Shown piece by piece: positions 39,974-48,240 of a stretch of 64,000 bases of DNA. A model generated the notes under the pieces. That model was not told where the DNA came from. It made no database searches and was given only the letters and a program-made list of their open reading frames with translations. The stretch is from Streptomyces sp. CB02959 (GTDB taxonomy: Bacteria > Actinomycetota > Actinomycetes > Streptomycetales > Streptomycetaceae), in NCBI RefSeq assembly GCF_002803155.1, contig NZ_NNBP01000028.1, forward strand, positions 124,001 through 188,000, read 5' to 3'. The number at the start of each line of letters is the position of its first letter. Positions within the stretch are counted from its first letter, which is position 1. Position numbers and translations under genes: made by a program.

Positions 39974-40921
39974 CTATCCGAGGACGGTGCCGGGATCGAC
40001 CCCGGTCAGCTCGCGGCTGGCCGCCCACAGCCGGTCGGCGACGGCGGCGTCGGCCAGGTGGTGCCACACCGGTTCCCGGCGCGGGGCGCCGCGCAGCCCG
40101 AGGACGCGGGGCCCCCACAACTGCCCACCGGACACGGCCGGGTCGAGCACCGCGCGGACCGCGGGCCACGCCCCGGCGTCCTTGCCCTGGAGGACGACGG
40201 CCGCGGGCAGACCGCGCAGCCACCCGCCGGCGGTCCGTACGTGCACCGGCGGGCGGGCCGGGGTGCGGGAGTCCAGGGCCCCGCCGGGGTGGACGACCAC
40301 ACTGGCCACCGTGCTGCCGGCGGCGCGCAGGCGGCGGTCGAGTTCGAGCCCGGCGTGCATCTGCGCCAGTTTGGACCGGCCGTAGGAGCGCTTCGGGCGG
40401 TAGTCGTGCCGGGACTGGAGGTCGGCGAGGTCCAGCCGCTCGGTCTTGGCCGCGAAGCTCCCCATGGTGACCACGCGGCCCGCCGGCGCGGCGGCCAGCA
40501 GCGGCAGCAGCCACCGGGTCAGTGCGAAGTGCCCGAGGTGGTTGGTGCCGAACATCAGCTCGTGGCCGTCCGCGGTCTCCCGGCGCGGCGGGTGGTCGAG
40601 GGCGACACCGGCGTTGTGGACCACCGCGTCGAGGCGCGGCCCCAGGGACGCCGCCGCGGTCCTGAGGGACGCGAGGTCGGCGAGGTCCAGCCGCAGGGCC
40701 CGCACCCGCGCGCCGGGGACCCGGGCGCGGAGCACGGCCAGGGCGGCCGCGGCCTTCGCCGGGTCCCGGCTGCCCAGCACGACGGCGGCCCCGGTCGCGG
40801 CGAGCTGCTCGGCGATGAAGTACCCGATGCCCGCGTTGCCACCGGTGACCAGGACGGTACGTCCCTCGGCACGCGGCAGCCTGCGGACATCCCAGGGCGG
40901 GGCGGACGGCACGGACGACAT
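39974..40921 (-). CDS. Short-chain dehydrogenase/reductase
   Basis: 315 residues. NAD(P) loop TGGNAGIG (about 27-34), catalytic YGRSK (about 178-182) and a Ser in TMGSFAAK. It resembles the retinol dehydrogenase/protochlorophyllide-reductase-like SDR group. The substrate is unknown. It is divergent from the hydrolase-MerR operon. Confidence 0.87.
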   Translation of the reverse strand: MSSVPSAPPWDVRRLPRAEGRTVLVTGGNAGIGYFIAEQLAATGAAVVLGSRDPAKAAAALAVLRARVPGARVRALRLDLADLASLRTAAASLGPRLDAVVHNAGVALDHPPRRETADGHELMFGTNHLGHFALTRWLLPLLAAAPAGRVVTMGSFAAKTERLDLADLQSRHDYRPKRSYGRSKLAQMHAGLELDRRLRAAGSTVASVVVHPGGALDSRTPARPPVHVRTAGGWLRGLPAAVVLQGKDAGAWPAVRAVLDPAVSGGQLWGPRVLGLRGAPRREPVWHHLADAAVADRLWAASRELTGVDPGTVLG

Positions 40922-41123
40922 GGGGCAGGCTCCCTTGCGGTGGGGCGGACCGGACGGCCTGGAACGACCGGACGGCTGCGACTGGACGGACCGGATGGCC
41001 CGCCTCCAAGGTCACAGCGGCCGCCGACAGCTCGCCTACGGATCGTCGACAACCCCGCCGACGCCCCGACACTCCGCCGACACGCGTACCGCGCACGCTC
41101 ACGGATGCGCCGGCGGAAAGGGG

Positions 41124-41155
41124 TTGACCTTGACCCTGCGTCAGGGTTGGAGCCT
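41124..41155 (+). promoter_or_regulatory. MerR-type operator/promoter of the hydrolase-merR operon
   Basis: -35 TTGACC (41124-41129) is followed by the dyad ACCCTG-CGT-CAGGGT (41133-41147) and GAGCCT as -10 at about 20 bp. It is probably the binding site of the MerR protein encoded in the same operon. Confidence 0.6.
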
Positions 41156-41161
41156 GGTCGC

Positions 41162-42091
41162 ATGACGGACAACAGCACTTCCCCGGCCCGGCTCGCCCCG
41201 CCGGTCGGAGGGTTCCAGGAGATCGACGGCCGCCGCGTTTTCGTGCACCGGTCGGGCAGCGGCGGACCGGCCGTGGTGTTCCTGCCGGGCGCCGGCGCGG
41301 TCGGCCTGGACTATTTCGGTGTGCAGCAGGCGGTTTCGCAGTTCACCACCGCCGTGGTCTACGACCGCGGCGGCACGGGCTACAGCGATCCCCTCCCGCT
41401 GCCGCGCAGCGCGGCGGCGGTCGCCACGGAACTGCGCGAGCTGCTGCGCGCCCAGGACATCGCCGCCCCCTACATCCTGGTGCCGCACTCCCTCGGCGGC
41501 CTCTACGCGCACCGGTTCGCGCAGCTGTACCCGCAGGACGTGGCCGGGCTGGTCTGGTTGGACGCCCTGCACCGCGACTGGGACGACTTCATGCCGCCCG
41601 CGGCGAGCCTGGCCGCGGTCGAGCGGATGGCGCCCGGCCGGGAGCAGTTGGAGAAGCTGCGGCCGGCCCTGCGCGAGATGTACGTCGAGCTGCTCGCGGA
41701 CTACCCCGAGCACATACGGCAGGCGCTGATCGACGCCAAGGTCGGCGGCGAATGGACCGACGCAGGCATGGCCGAGCGCACCGGGCTGGCCGAACTCGCC
41801 ACCGAACTGCGGGCCGGACCGGACCTTCCCGACGTCCCGTTGATCGCTCTCACCGTGGTCGGCACCGACCCCGCCCAGCAGACGCTGACGTCGGAGCGGA
41901 CGCTGCGGGAGATGCACGACGGCCACGCGAGAATGGACGCGGCCCTGGTGGGCGCGGTCTCGCACGGGGAGCACCGGGTCCTCTCCGACACCGTCCACCA
42001 CCGGCTCTGCTTCGACCGCCCCGATGCCGTGGTCCAGGCGGTCCGCGACGTCGCCGACCGGGCCCGCCCCTCCTTCGCGGACCCGGCCTAG
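41162..42091 (+). CDS. Alpha/beta hydrolase
   Basis: 309 residues. Fold and triad: VVFLPGAGAVG (oxyanion loop), nucleophile elbow PHSLGGLYA (Ser about 111), VGAVSHGEHRVL near the C-terminal His. It resembles haloalkane/ester hydrolases. It starts a few bases downstream of a MerR-type promoter without a ribosome site, so the mRNA may be leaderless. The merR gene follows 40 bp later. Confidence 0.85.
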   Translation: MTDNSTSPARLAPPVGGFQEIDGRRVFVHRSGSGGPAVVFLPGAGAVGLDYFGVQQAVSQFTTAVVYDRGGTGYSDPLPLPRSAAAVATELRELLRAQDIAAPYILVPHSLGGLYAHRFAQLYPQDVAGLVWLDALHRDWDDFMPPAASLAAVERMAPGREQLEKLRPALREMYVELLADYPEHIRQALIDAKVGGEWTDAGMAERTGLAELATELRAGPDLPDVPLIALTVVGTDPAQQTLTSERTLREMHDGHARMDAALVGAVSHGEHRVLSDTVHHRLCFDRPDAVVQAVRDVADRARPSFADPA

Positions 42092-42131
42092 ACTCGGCGG
42101 GACCGCGTTGCACGAAGATCCGAGGGGGACG

Positions 42132-42869
42132 GTGCTCACGATCAGCCAGCTCGCGGCAACCGCCGGCGTGACCGTGCGCACCGTTCGCCACTACCACCAC
42201 GTCGGCCTGCTGCCCGAGCCCGAGCGCGACGCCTCCGGCTACCGCCGCTACGGCGCGCAGGCGGCGGTGGATCTCATCCGGATCAGGACCCTCGCCGACG
42301 CGGGGGTCCCGCTGGCCCGTATCGACGCGCTGCTGCACGCGCAGCCGGCCGAGTTCGCCGCGGCCGTCACCGACATCGACGCCGCGTTGCAGCGCAAGAT
42401 CGACCAGCTCACCGAGTACCGCCGCAGGATCGCCCAACTGGCCGGCGGCGAAAGCCTCGTCCTGCCCCCCGAGGTGGTCGCCCTCCTGAACCGGATGCGC
42501 GGCCTCGGGGTCAGCGAACTGCGGGTACGGCTCGAACGCGACGCGTGGATCCTGATGCAGGCGCTGGACCCGCAGGCCATGCCGCAGCGGATACGGGACA
42601 AGAACGCCGGCTTCGACGACCCCGAGACGACGCGCCTGTATCTCGCCTGCGACCGGTCGGTCGACTGGGATCCGCACGATCCGCGCCTGGACCGGCTCAT
42701 CGACGACCTGGACGCGTGGGAGGTCGAGAACGAACGGGACAGCGGCCGGGCCGGCTATCTGCGGCTGGTCTCCTCCCGGATCTCCGAGGCGTCACCGGCA
42801 TGGCAACGCGTCCTCGACGCGCTCGCCCACCGCGCCGAGCGGCGCCGCACCGCCGGCCACGACGGCTGA
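42132..42869 (+). CDS. MerR-family transcriptional regulator
   Basis: 245 residues: an N-terminal winged helix (TISQLAATAGVTVRTVRHYHHVGLL), the RYG wing, a dimerisation coiled coil (about 80-115) and a larger C-terminal ligand domain with no clear family. GTG start with GAGGGGG upstream. Lies in an operon with the hydrolase gene, whose promoter has a MerR-type dyad; autoregulation is likely. Confidence 0.88.
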   Translation: MLTISQLAATAGVTVRTVRHYHHVGLLPEPERDASGYRRYGAQAAVDLIRIRTLADAGVPLARIDALLHAQPAEFAAAVTDIDAALQRKIDQLTEYRRRIAQLAGGESLVLPPEVVALLNRMRGLGVSELRVRLERDAWILMQALDPQAMPQRIRDKNAGFDDPETTRLYLACDRSVDWDPHDPRLDRLIDDLDAWEVENERDSGRAGYLRLVSSRISEASPAWQRVLDALAHRAERRRTAGHDG

Positions 42870-42935
42870 ACGGGTCCGCCGGGGCGCTCGGGCCCGCTCG
42901 CCGACGGAGCCGAACCCCGAAATCGGCCCGGCGCC

Positions 42936-44318
42936 TCAGAGGCTGGTGGCTGCGTGGACCTGGTTGAGGTGGATCAGGATGTCGTATGCCGGGGTGATGG
43001 CGAGAGTGGGCAGCGGGTCCTTCTTGAAGGACGAGCCGGCATCGTAGGTGGGGCGGGCGGTGTTCAGCCAGGTGCGGCCCGCGGCGGGCAGGGTGCGCAG
43101 GTCGAGGTAGTAGTCGCGGTAGCGCACCTTGTCCAGGGTGTACTCCTGCATGTCGGGGGTGGCGGCGGGGACCGTGACCTTGTTCCAGGGGCTGCCGAGG
43201 GTGGTCGCGGTGAGGAAGGAGCCGCGGTCGAAGGTGAAGCCGATGGCGGCGTAGTCCCGGCCGAGGGCCTTGCGCAGGTAGACGCCCTGGGTCGTCGGGT
43301 ACGTCACCGGGTCGCTGGACAGGTAGCCCACGTGGCCGTTGTGCGCCGAGAGCAGCATCTTGTCGCCGGTGCGGCGGTGCCACCAGGCGGTGTTGTCGGC
43401 CATGGCCCGGTCACGGAAGTGCTCCGCTTTGGAGACCGACGCCGGGTCGGAGAGGTCGAGCGCGGCGAACTCGAAGGTCTGGGCGATGCTCCGGGCGTGC
43501 TGCTCGGCCCATTCGTAGGCGTCGCCGCCGGCCCCCTTGTTCGCGGTGACCAGGTCGAACGCCTGCTGGGCGGTGGCGGCGTTCTGGCGGCGTTCGGCAA
43601 CGGGCTTGCGCAGGTACGCGAAGACGTCGTCCAGGGGCCGCAGGCCCGCGTACAGCTCTTCGAGGCGCGCGACGTCCTGGGGGCGGTTCGCGCGGACGTA
43701 CGAGAGCACCCGGTCGAAGACGGCGTCGCCGAGCTTGGGCGCCCCGATGTCGTTCCCCATGAAGTGGACCTTGCGGTCGGGGTGGCGGTCGTTGTACTGC
43801 CGCATCCAGCTGATGAGGCTGACGAACTCCTCGCGCTCCCAGGGCGATCCGGCCAGAGTCTCCTTGGCCACCTGCCGGGCGTCGCCCGGGCCGCCCTGGA
43901 CGTACTCGTCGATCCGCAGACCGGCCGTCCAGCTCATCTCCAGGGCGAAGGTGGTGAAGCCCTTCTCCTCGACGAGGTGGCTGAAGACGCGCTGCTTCAT
44001 GGCGAAGAACTCGTGCGAGCCGTGGGTCGCCTCGCCCAGCCCGACCACCTTGGTGTCGCCGATCATGGCGTCCAGCGCCCGCAGGTCGGAGGTGCTGCCG
44101 CCCGGTTCCGTCGAGCGCAGGGGGTGGGCGGCGCGGTCCAGCGCGCGGACCGCGGCGGCCTGCTGGTCCTCCGCCCCCGTGAGGGCGGGTGCGGCGGGTG
44201 CGGCGGGTGCGCTGATCGAGGCGCAGGCGGTCGGCGCCAGCAGGGCCACGGCTGTGAGGCCGACCGTTGCTGCGAGCAGCAGCCTCCGTCGGCCTCTCCC
44301 CTGGTGGTGCACGGCCAT
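42936..44318 (-). CDS. Erythromycin-esterase-family protein, secreted
   Basis: 460 residues: a signal with possible lipobox (LLAPTAC, about 31), then the Ere domain with GLGEATHGSHEFF (metal/general-base His and Glu), FMGNDIG and LSAHNGHVGYL. Ere enzymes hydrolyse macrolide lactones; many family members in Streptomyces have other or unknown substrates (succinoglycan-synthesis-like). The start at 44318 has GAGGAGTTCATC upstream. Stable competing hairpins lie about 100 bp upstream. Confidence 0.82.
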   Translation of the reverse strand: MAVHHQGRGRRRLLLAATVGLTAVALLAPTACASISAPAAPAAPALTGAEDQQAAAVRALDRAAHPLRSTEPGGSTSDLRALDAMIGDTKVVGLGEATHGSHEFFAMKQRVFSHLVEEKGFTTFALEMSWTAGLRIDEYVQGGPGDARQVAKETLAGSPWEREEFVSLISWMRQYNDRHPDRKVHFMGNDIGAPKLGDAVFDRVLSYVRANRPQDVARLEELYAGLRPLDDVFAYLRKPVAERRQNAATAQQAFDLVTANKGAGGDAYEWAEQHARSIAQTFEFAALDLSDPASVSKAEHFRDRAMADNTAWWHRRTGDKMLLSAHNGHVGYLSSDPVTYPTTQGVYLRKALGRDYAAIGFTFDRGSFLTATTLGSPWNKVTVPAATPDMQEYTLDKVRYRDYYLDLRTLPAAGRTWLNTARPTYDAGSSFKKDPLPTLAITPAYDILIHLNQVHAATSL

Positions 44319-44483
44319 GATGAACTCCTCGGCTCGGTCTCGTTTTCCGGACGGCGAAACGATCATGGCCTGGGCGAGGGTGGACCACACTGGCGCCTTC
44401 CTCCGGGTTCGACCGGGGGATATCCCCCCTGGGGTGGCGCCGCCGCAGGGGGGACGGCGTGCTGCCCCGCATGGCACACGCCA

Positions 44484-44509
44484 CTATTGCTAGCACTTGC
44501 TTGCAATAG
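44484..44509. promoter_or_regulatory. Inverted repeat in the promoter of the XRE regulator
   Basis: CTATTGC (44484-44490) and GCAATAG (44503-44509) flank TAGCACTTGCTT; a further TTAGCA follows. The low-GC stretch 27-52 bp before the ATG at 44536 is the likely operator/promoter, perhaps autoregulated. Confidence 0.6.
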
Positions 44510-44535
44510 TTAGCAGCGCCGTGCACTATCGAGGC

Positions 44536-44991
44536 ATGGCATCTCTCAATGTCGGCAATCTCGGCGAGTTCCTGCGGGAGCAGCGGCGCACCGCGCAGCT
44601 GAGCCTGCGGCAGCTGGCGGATGCCGCAGGGGTGTCCAACCCGTACCTCAGCCAGATCGAGCGCGGTCTGCGCAAGCCGAGCGCGGAGATCCTCCAGCAG
44701 CTGGCCAAGGCGCTGCGGATATCCGCCGAGACGCTGTACGTCCAGGCCGGGATCCTGGACGAGCGGCGCGGCCCGGACGGCGCCGGGGTGCAGACCGCGA
44801 TACTCACCGACCCGTCGCTGAACGAGCGGCAGAAGCAGGTCCTGCTGCAGATCTACGAGTCCTTCCGCAAGGAGAACGGGCTCGGCACCGGCGACGCGGA
44901 CGACGGCACGGCGCACCGGTCCGGCGACGGACCCGAGGACGGGGGCCACCCCCATGAGGCAGGGGCCGACGGCGGCCCGCACGCCACCTGA
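44536..44991 (+). CDS. XRE-family helix-turn-helix regulator
   Basis: 151 residues. HTH_XRE at about 9-66 (LGEFLREQRRTAQLSLRQLA, SNPYLSQIERGLRKPSAEIL), then a short helical part (DPSLNERQKQVLLQIYESFR) and a disordered Gly/Asp tail partly encoded by a G5/C5 palindrome near 44942. Followed 32 bp later by an HBHA-like gene; this pairing is conserved in Streptomyces to my knowledge. Probably controls itself and its neighbour. Confidence 0.87.
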   Translation: MASLNVGNLGEFLREQRRTAQLSLRQLADAAGVSNPYLSQIERGLRKPSAEILQQLAKALRISAETLYVQAGILDERRGPDGAGVQTAILTDPSLNERQKQVLLQIYESFRKENGLGTGDADDGTAHRSGDGPEDGGHPHEAGADGGPHAT

Positions 44992-45023
44992 GCAACCCCA
45001 TCGTTTCCAGGAGGAACCACGTC

Positions 45024-45668
45024 ATGGCCATCACCACCGATGACCTCCGCAAGGCCCTGACCGACACCACCCCGCTCTACGCCCTGGCCGGTACCGCCGA
45101 CCTGGCCGCCGAGAAGCTGAGCGAGGTGCCGCAGCTGGTCGAGAAGATCAAGGCCGAGGCGCCCAAGCGTTTCGAGTCGGTCCGCAGCACCGACCCCAAG
45201 GACATCCAGGCCCTGGTCACCAAGCAGGCCAAGGAGGCCCAGGACAAGCTGACCGACCTGCTGGGCTCGCTCGACGGGGACCTGAAGAAGTTCCGCGACC
45301 AGGCGCAGGAGCTGGCGCTGCGCGGCGTCGGCCGGGCCGCCGAGGTCGCCGTGCAGGCCCGTGAGACCTACGACGAGCTGGCCGAGCGCGGCCGCGGCGC
45401 GGTGCAGAACTGGCGCGGCGGCGCCGCCGAGCAGGTCGAGGAGCTGGCGGTGGCGATCGAGCCGGAGTCGGCGCCGAAGACCGAGGCCAGGAACGGCACG
45501 GAGACCGGCAGCCGCGCCAGGACCGTGCCGGCCAACGGCACCCGCCCCGAGGCGAAGGCCACCGCCTCGACCGAGCCGAAGACCGCCTCGGCGAAGAAGC
45601 CGGCCGCGCAGCGCAAGCCCGCGGCGGGCCCGGCGAAGAAGAGCACCCCGCCGCCGTCCGCGAAGTGA
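45024..45668 (+). CDS. HBHA-like coiled-coil protein with Lys/Ala/Pro-rich tail
   Basis: 214 residues. Residues about 10-135 are amphipathic and helical (EKLSEVPQLVEKIKAEAPKR; KQAKEAQDKLTDLLGSLDGD), the rest is a basic PAKK/AAK tail like mycobacterial heparin-binding haemagglutinin. HBHA binds polyanions and membranes at the cell surface; there is no signal peptide here. GGAGG at 45010-45014 precedes the ATG. Function in Streptomyces unknown. Confidence 0.78.
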   Translation: MAITTDDLRKALTDTTPLYALAGTADLAAEKLSEVPQLVEKIKAEAPKRFESVRSTDPKDIQALVTKQAKEAQDKLTDLLGSLDGDLKKFRDQAQELALRGVGRAAEVAVQARETYDELAERGRGAVQNWRGGAAEQVEELAVAIEPESAPKTEARNGTETGSRARTVPANGTRPEAKATASTEPKTASAKKPAAQRKPAAGPAKKSTPPPSAK

Positions 45669-45806
45669 GCCGCCGGTGAGCGGTGGTCATCGCACGGGCC
45701 GGGCACTCCGCACGTGTCCGGCCCGTTGTCCGGGTACGGTGGGGCCCACAGGGGCCACACGGACCGAGATGACAGACCGAGTTTCCTGGCGAACGGCTAA
45801 CGGGCG

Positions 45807-46157
45807 GTGGACGGCGTGCTGATTTACGGATTCCAGAGCATTCTGAGCTGGGTTCAGCTCGCCCTCGGCATCTATTCCGCCGTGATGCTGATCGACGCGG
45901 CCGTCCGCCGCGATGACGCCTACCGCGCGGCCGACAAGCACAACAAGGCCATGTGGCTGATCTTCCTCGGCGCCGCCACGGCGCTGCTGTTCCTGCTGCC
46001 GCTGCTGTCGTTCCTGCCGATCATCGGCCTGATCGCGGTGATCGTCTACACCGTCGACGTCCGGCCGGCGCTGCGCGCGGTGGCCGGCGGCGGACGCGGT
46101 CCCCGCCGGGGCTCCAGCTCGGACGGCCCCTACGGGCCGTACAACGGCGGCCGCTGA
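45807..46157 (+). CDS. DUF2516 small membrane protein
   Basis: 116 residues with two to three hydrophobic helices (SWVQLALGIYSAVMLIDAAV; WLIFLGAATALLFLLPLLS; LIAVIVYTVDVRPAL) and a Gly/Arg-rich cytosolic tail, matching DUF2516. GTG start. Unknown role. Confidence 0.82.
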   Translation: MDGVLIYGFQSILSWVQLALGIYSAVMLIDAAVRRDDAYRAADKHNKAMWLIFLGAATALLFLLPLLSFLPIIGLIAVIVYTVDVRPALRAVAGGGRGPRRGSSSDGPYGPYNGGR

Positions 46158-46193
46158 GGCCGGGCAGGGCCCGTCTCCGCCCCGGGCCCGGCC
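46158..46193. terminator. Hairpin between convergent genes
   Basis: GGCCGGGC (46158-46165) pairs with GCCCGGCC (46186-46193) between the stops of the DUF2516 gene and the SpoIIE-type phosphatase gene. Confidence 0.55.
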
Positions 46194-46212
46194 CTGAGCC
46201 ACCGGACCGGCG

Positions 46213-47799
46213 CTACCGCCGGTCCAGCAGCAGGACCGCCACGTCGTCCGTGAGCTCCCCGCCGTTCAGGGCCCGGACCTCCCGCACCGACGCCTCCAGA
46301 AGCTCCTCGCCCGTCAGGCCGCTCGCCATCTGGCGGGTGACCAGCTCGGTCATCCCCTCCTGGCCCAGCCGCTGGGTGCCCTCGCCGATACGGCCCTCGA
46401 TGAGGCCGTCGGTGTACATCATCAGGCTCCAGGCCGCGCCCAGCTCGACCTGGCGGCGCGGCCAGCGGGCCTCCGGCAGCAGACCGAGCGCCGGGCCGCC
46501 GAATTCGTAGGGCAGCAGTTCCGGCTGCTCGCCGGCGCGGGCCAGCAGCGGTGCGGGGTGGCCGGCCAGGCACACCCCGGCCCGGTGGCCGTCCTCGGAG
46601 ATGTCGACGGTGCACAGCGTCGCGAAGATCTCGTCGTCGGAGCGCTCGTTCTCCAGCACCTTCTGGAGGGTGGCCAGCAGTTCGTCGCCGTACAGTCCGG
46701 CGAAGGTCAACGCGCGCCAGGCGATGCGGAGTTCGACGCCGAGCGCGGCCTCGTCGGGGCCGTGGCCGCAGACGTCGCCGATCATGGCGTGCACGGTGCC
46801 GTCCGGGGTGCGGACGGTGTCGTAGAAGTCGCCGCCCAGCAGGGCGCGGCTGCGGCCGGGCCGGTAGCAGGCCGCGAAGCGCAGTTCCGAGCCGTCGAGC
46901 AGCGGCGTGGGCAGCAGGCCGCGCTCCAGGCGGGCGTTCTCCTGGGCGCGCAGCCGGGACTCGGTGAGCTGGCGCTGGGCGAGGTCGGCGCGCTTGCGTT
47001 CCACGGCGTAGCGCACCGCGCGGCTGAGCACCTTGCCGTCCAGCTCGTCGCGGAAGAGGTAGTCCTGGGCGCCCACCCGCACCGCGTCGGCGGCCCGCTC
47101 GGCGTCCGTCTCGCAGGTGAGGACGAGGACGGCCTGCGAGGGCGCCATGCGCAGTACGGCGTGCAGGGCGGCCAGCTCGTCGCCGGGGGTGCCGCCGGCG
47201 TCGGCCCGGGCGGGCTCGCGCTCCTCGCGGCCGGCCGGCTCGGCCGGGGTGAGGTCGAGCAGGATGCAGTGCACGTCGTCGGTGAGCAGCCGCTCGGCCT
47301 CGGTGAGGTTGCGGGCGGTGCGCAGCCGGACCTTGCGGCCGGCCCAGTCCCACATCTCCGGGACGTGGTTGTTCGGGTCCTCGCCGATGAGGAGGAGCGT
47401 CAGCCCCTGGGCGGGCGGCTCCGGTGCCGGCTCGGCTGCGGCGGAGGCGGCGGCCGCGGGGTCCTCGACCTCGGGCGTCTCGGGTGTGACGGAGGTCACC
47501 GGCTCGGTCGTGGTGGCGGGCACATGGGCGGCCTCCGCGCGGGCAGCAGTCCGTCCGGCCGGAATTCGCCGGTCCGCGGCCGGCCTCGGCAGGTCGGCCG
47601 CCGGCAGGTCCCGGGACAGCGGGGCGGGCCCGAGGGGCGCCTCCGGCGCACCCTGCGGCGTACGGGAAGCTCCGGAGCAGCCCCCGTGCGCGGGCATGCC
47701 GACGGCGGCGGCGCGGGCGGTTTCCGCGCAGCCGGGGTCCACCGGTCCTGCCTGGTGCGGCAGCACGACCGTCCGCTTGTGCGGTACGGGTACGGGCAT
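46213..47799 (-). CDS. SpoIIE/RsbU-type PP2C phosphatase with receiver-like domain
   Basis: 528 residues: an unusual Pro/Ala-rich N-terminus (~130), a receiver-like domain (about 133-265, GLTLLLIGEDPNNH; CILLDLTP with a possible phospho-Asp), a short coiled coil and a PPM/SpoIIE phosphatase (GGDFYDTV, GDVCGHGPDEA, GELTDDVAVLLL). Such proteins dephosphorylate anti-anti-sigma factors and so activate alternative sigma factors. The true start may be further downstream. Not adjacent to sigma or anti-sigma genes. Confidence 0.83.
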   Translation of the reverse strand: MPVPVPHKRTVVLPHQAGPVDPGCAETARAAAVGMPAHGGCSGASRTPQGAPEAPLGPAPLSRDLPAADLPRPAADRRIPAGRTAARAEAAHVPATTTEPVTSVTPETPEVEDPAAAASAAAEPAPEPPAQGLTLLLIGEDPNNHVPEMWDWAGRKVRLRTARNLTEAERLLTDDVHCILLDLTPAEPAGREEREPARADAGGTPGDELAALHAVLRMAPSQAVLVLTCETDAERAADAVRVGAQDYLFRDELDGKVLSRAVRYAVERKRADLAQRQLTESRLRAQENARLERGLLPTPLLDGSELRFAACYRPGRSRALLGGDFYDTVRTPDGTVHAMIGDVCGHGPDEAALGVELRIAWRALTFAGLYGDELLATLQKVLENERSDDEIFATLCTVDISEDGHRAGVCLAGHPAPLLARAGEQPELLPYEFGGPALGLLPEARWPRRQVELGAAWSLMMYTDGLIEGRIGEGTQRLGQEGMTELVTRQMASGLTGEELLEASVREVRALNGGELTDDVAVLLLDRR

Positions 47800-48240
47800 G
47801 GGTCTGCTTCCTTCCCTCCCCCCGAGGGGTACGGCGATGCACCGACCGGTACGCCACCGTGCCCGGTCCGACCCCTTCTCGTCGGTCAGCCGAGCGGGGC
47901 GCTACCGGGCATCGAATGGCGACCATAGCGCCCGGACCACTGCACACGGAATGCCCTTTGGCACGCGGCCTTCGTCATATGCCAGGGCTGATAAGCCATT
48001 TCACCTGCGGCGGCCGGGAAGGGGAATGACGAACATCACCCCGGGCGAGCGCATTCAGCTACCGGATCGCTACGGATGGACGGCCGTCGATCATCCTCGG
48101 CCCGTCGCGCCGGAGGAAACAAAGGAGTCGCGGCGGTGCCGTCCGGCACCGCCGACATTCCGCCCGCACGGTACGGAATGAATGCCGGGAAAATGTCCGG
48201 AATCACTCCGTACCGCCATTGACGGCGCCCCCGCGCCCGC
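47800..48240. other. Intergenic stretch with terminator-like hairpins, no gene seen
   Basis: A perfect stem CGGCGGTGCC-4 nt-GGCACCGCCG (48131-48154) is the likely terminator of the NlpC/P60 gene reading leftward. GGTACGGA (48170-48177) and TCCGTACC (48207-48214) form a second inverted repeat. No ORF with convincing codon use was found. Confidence 0.6.
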
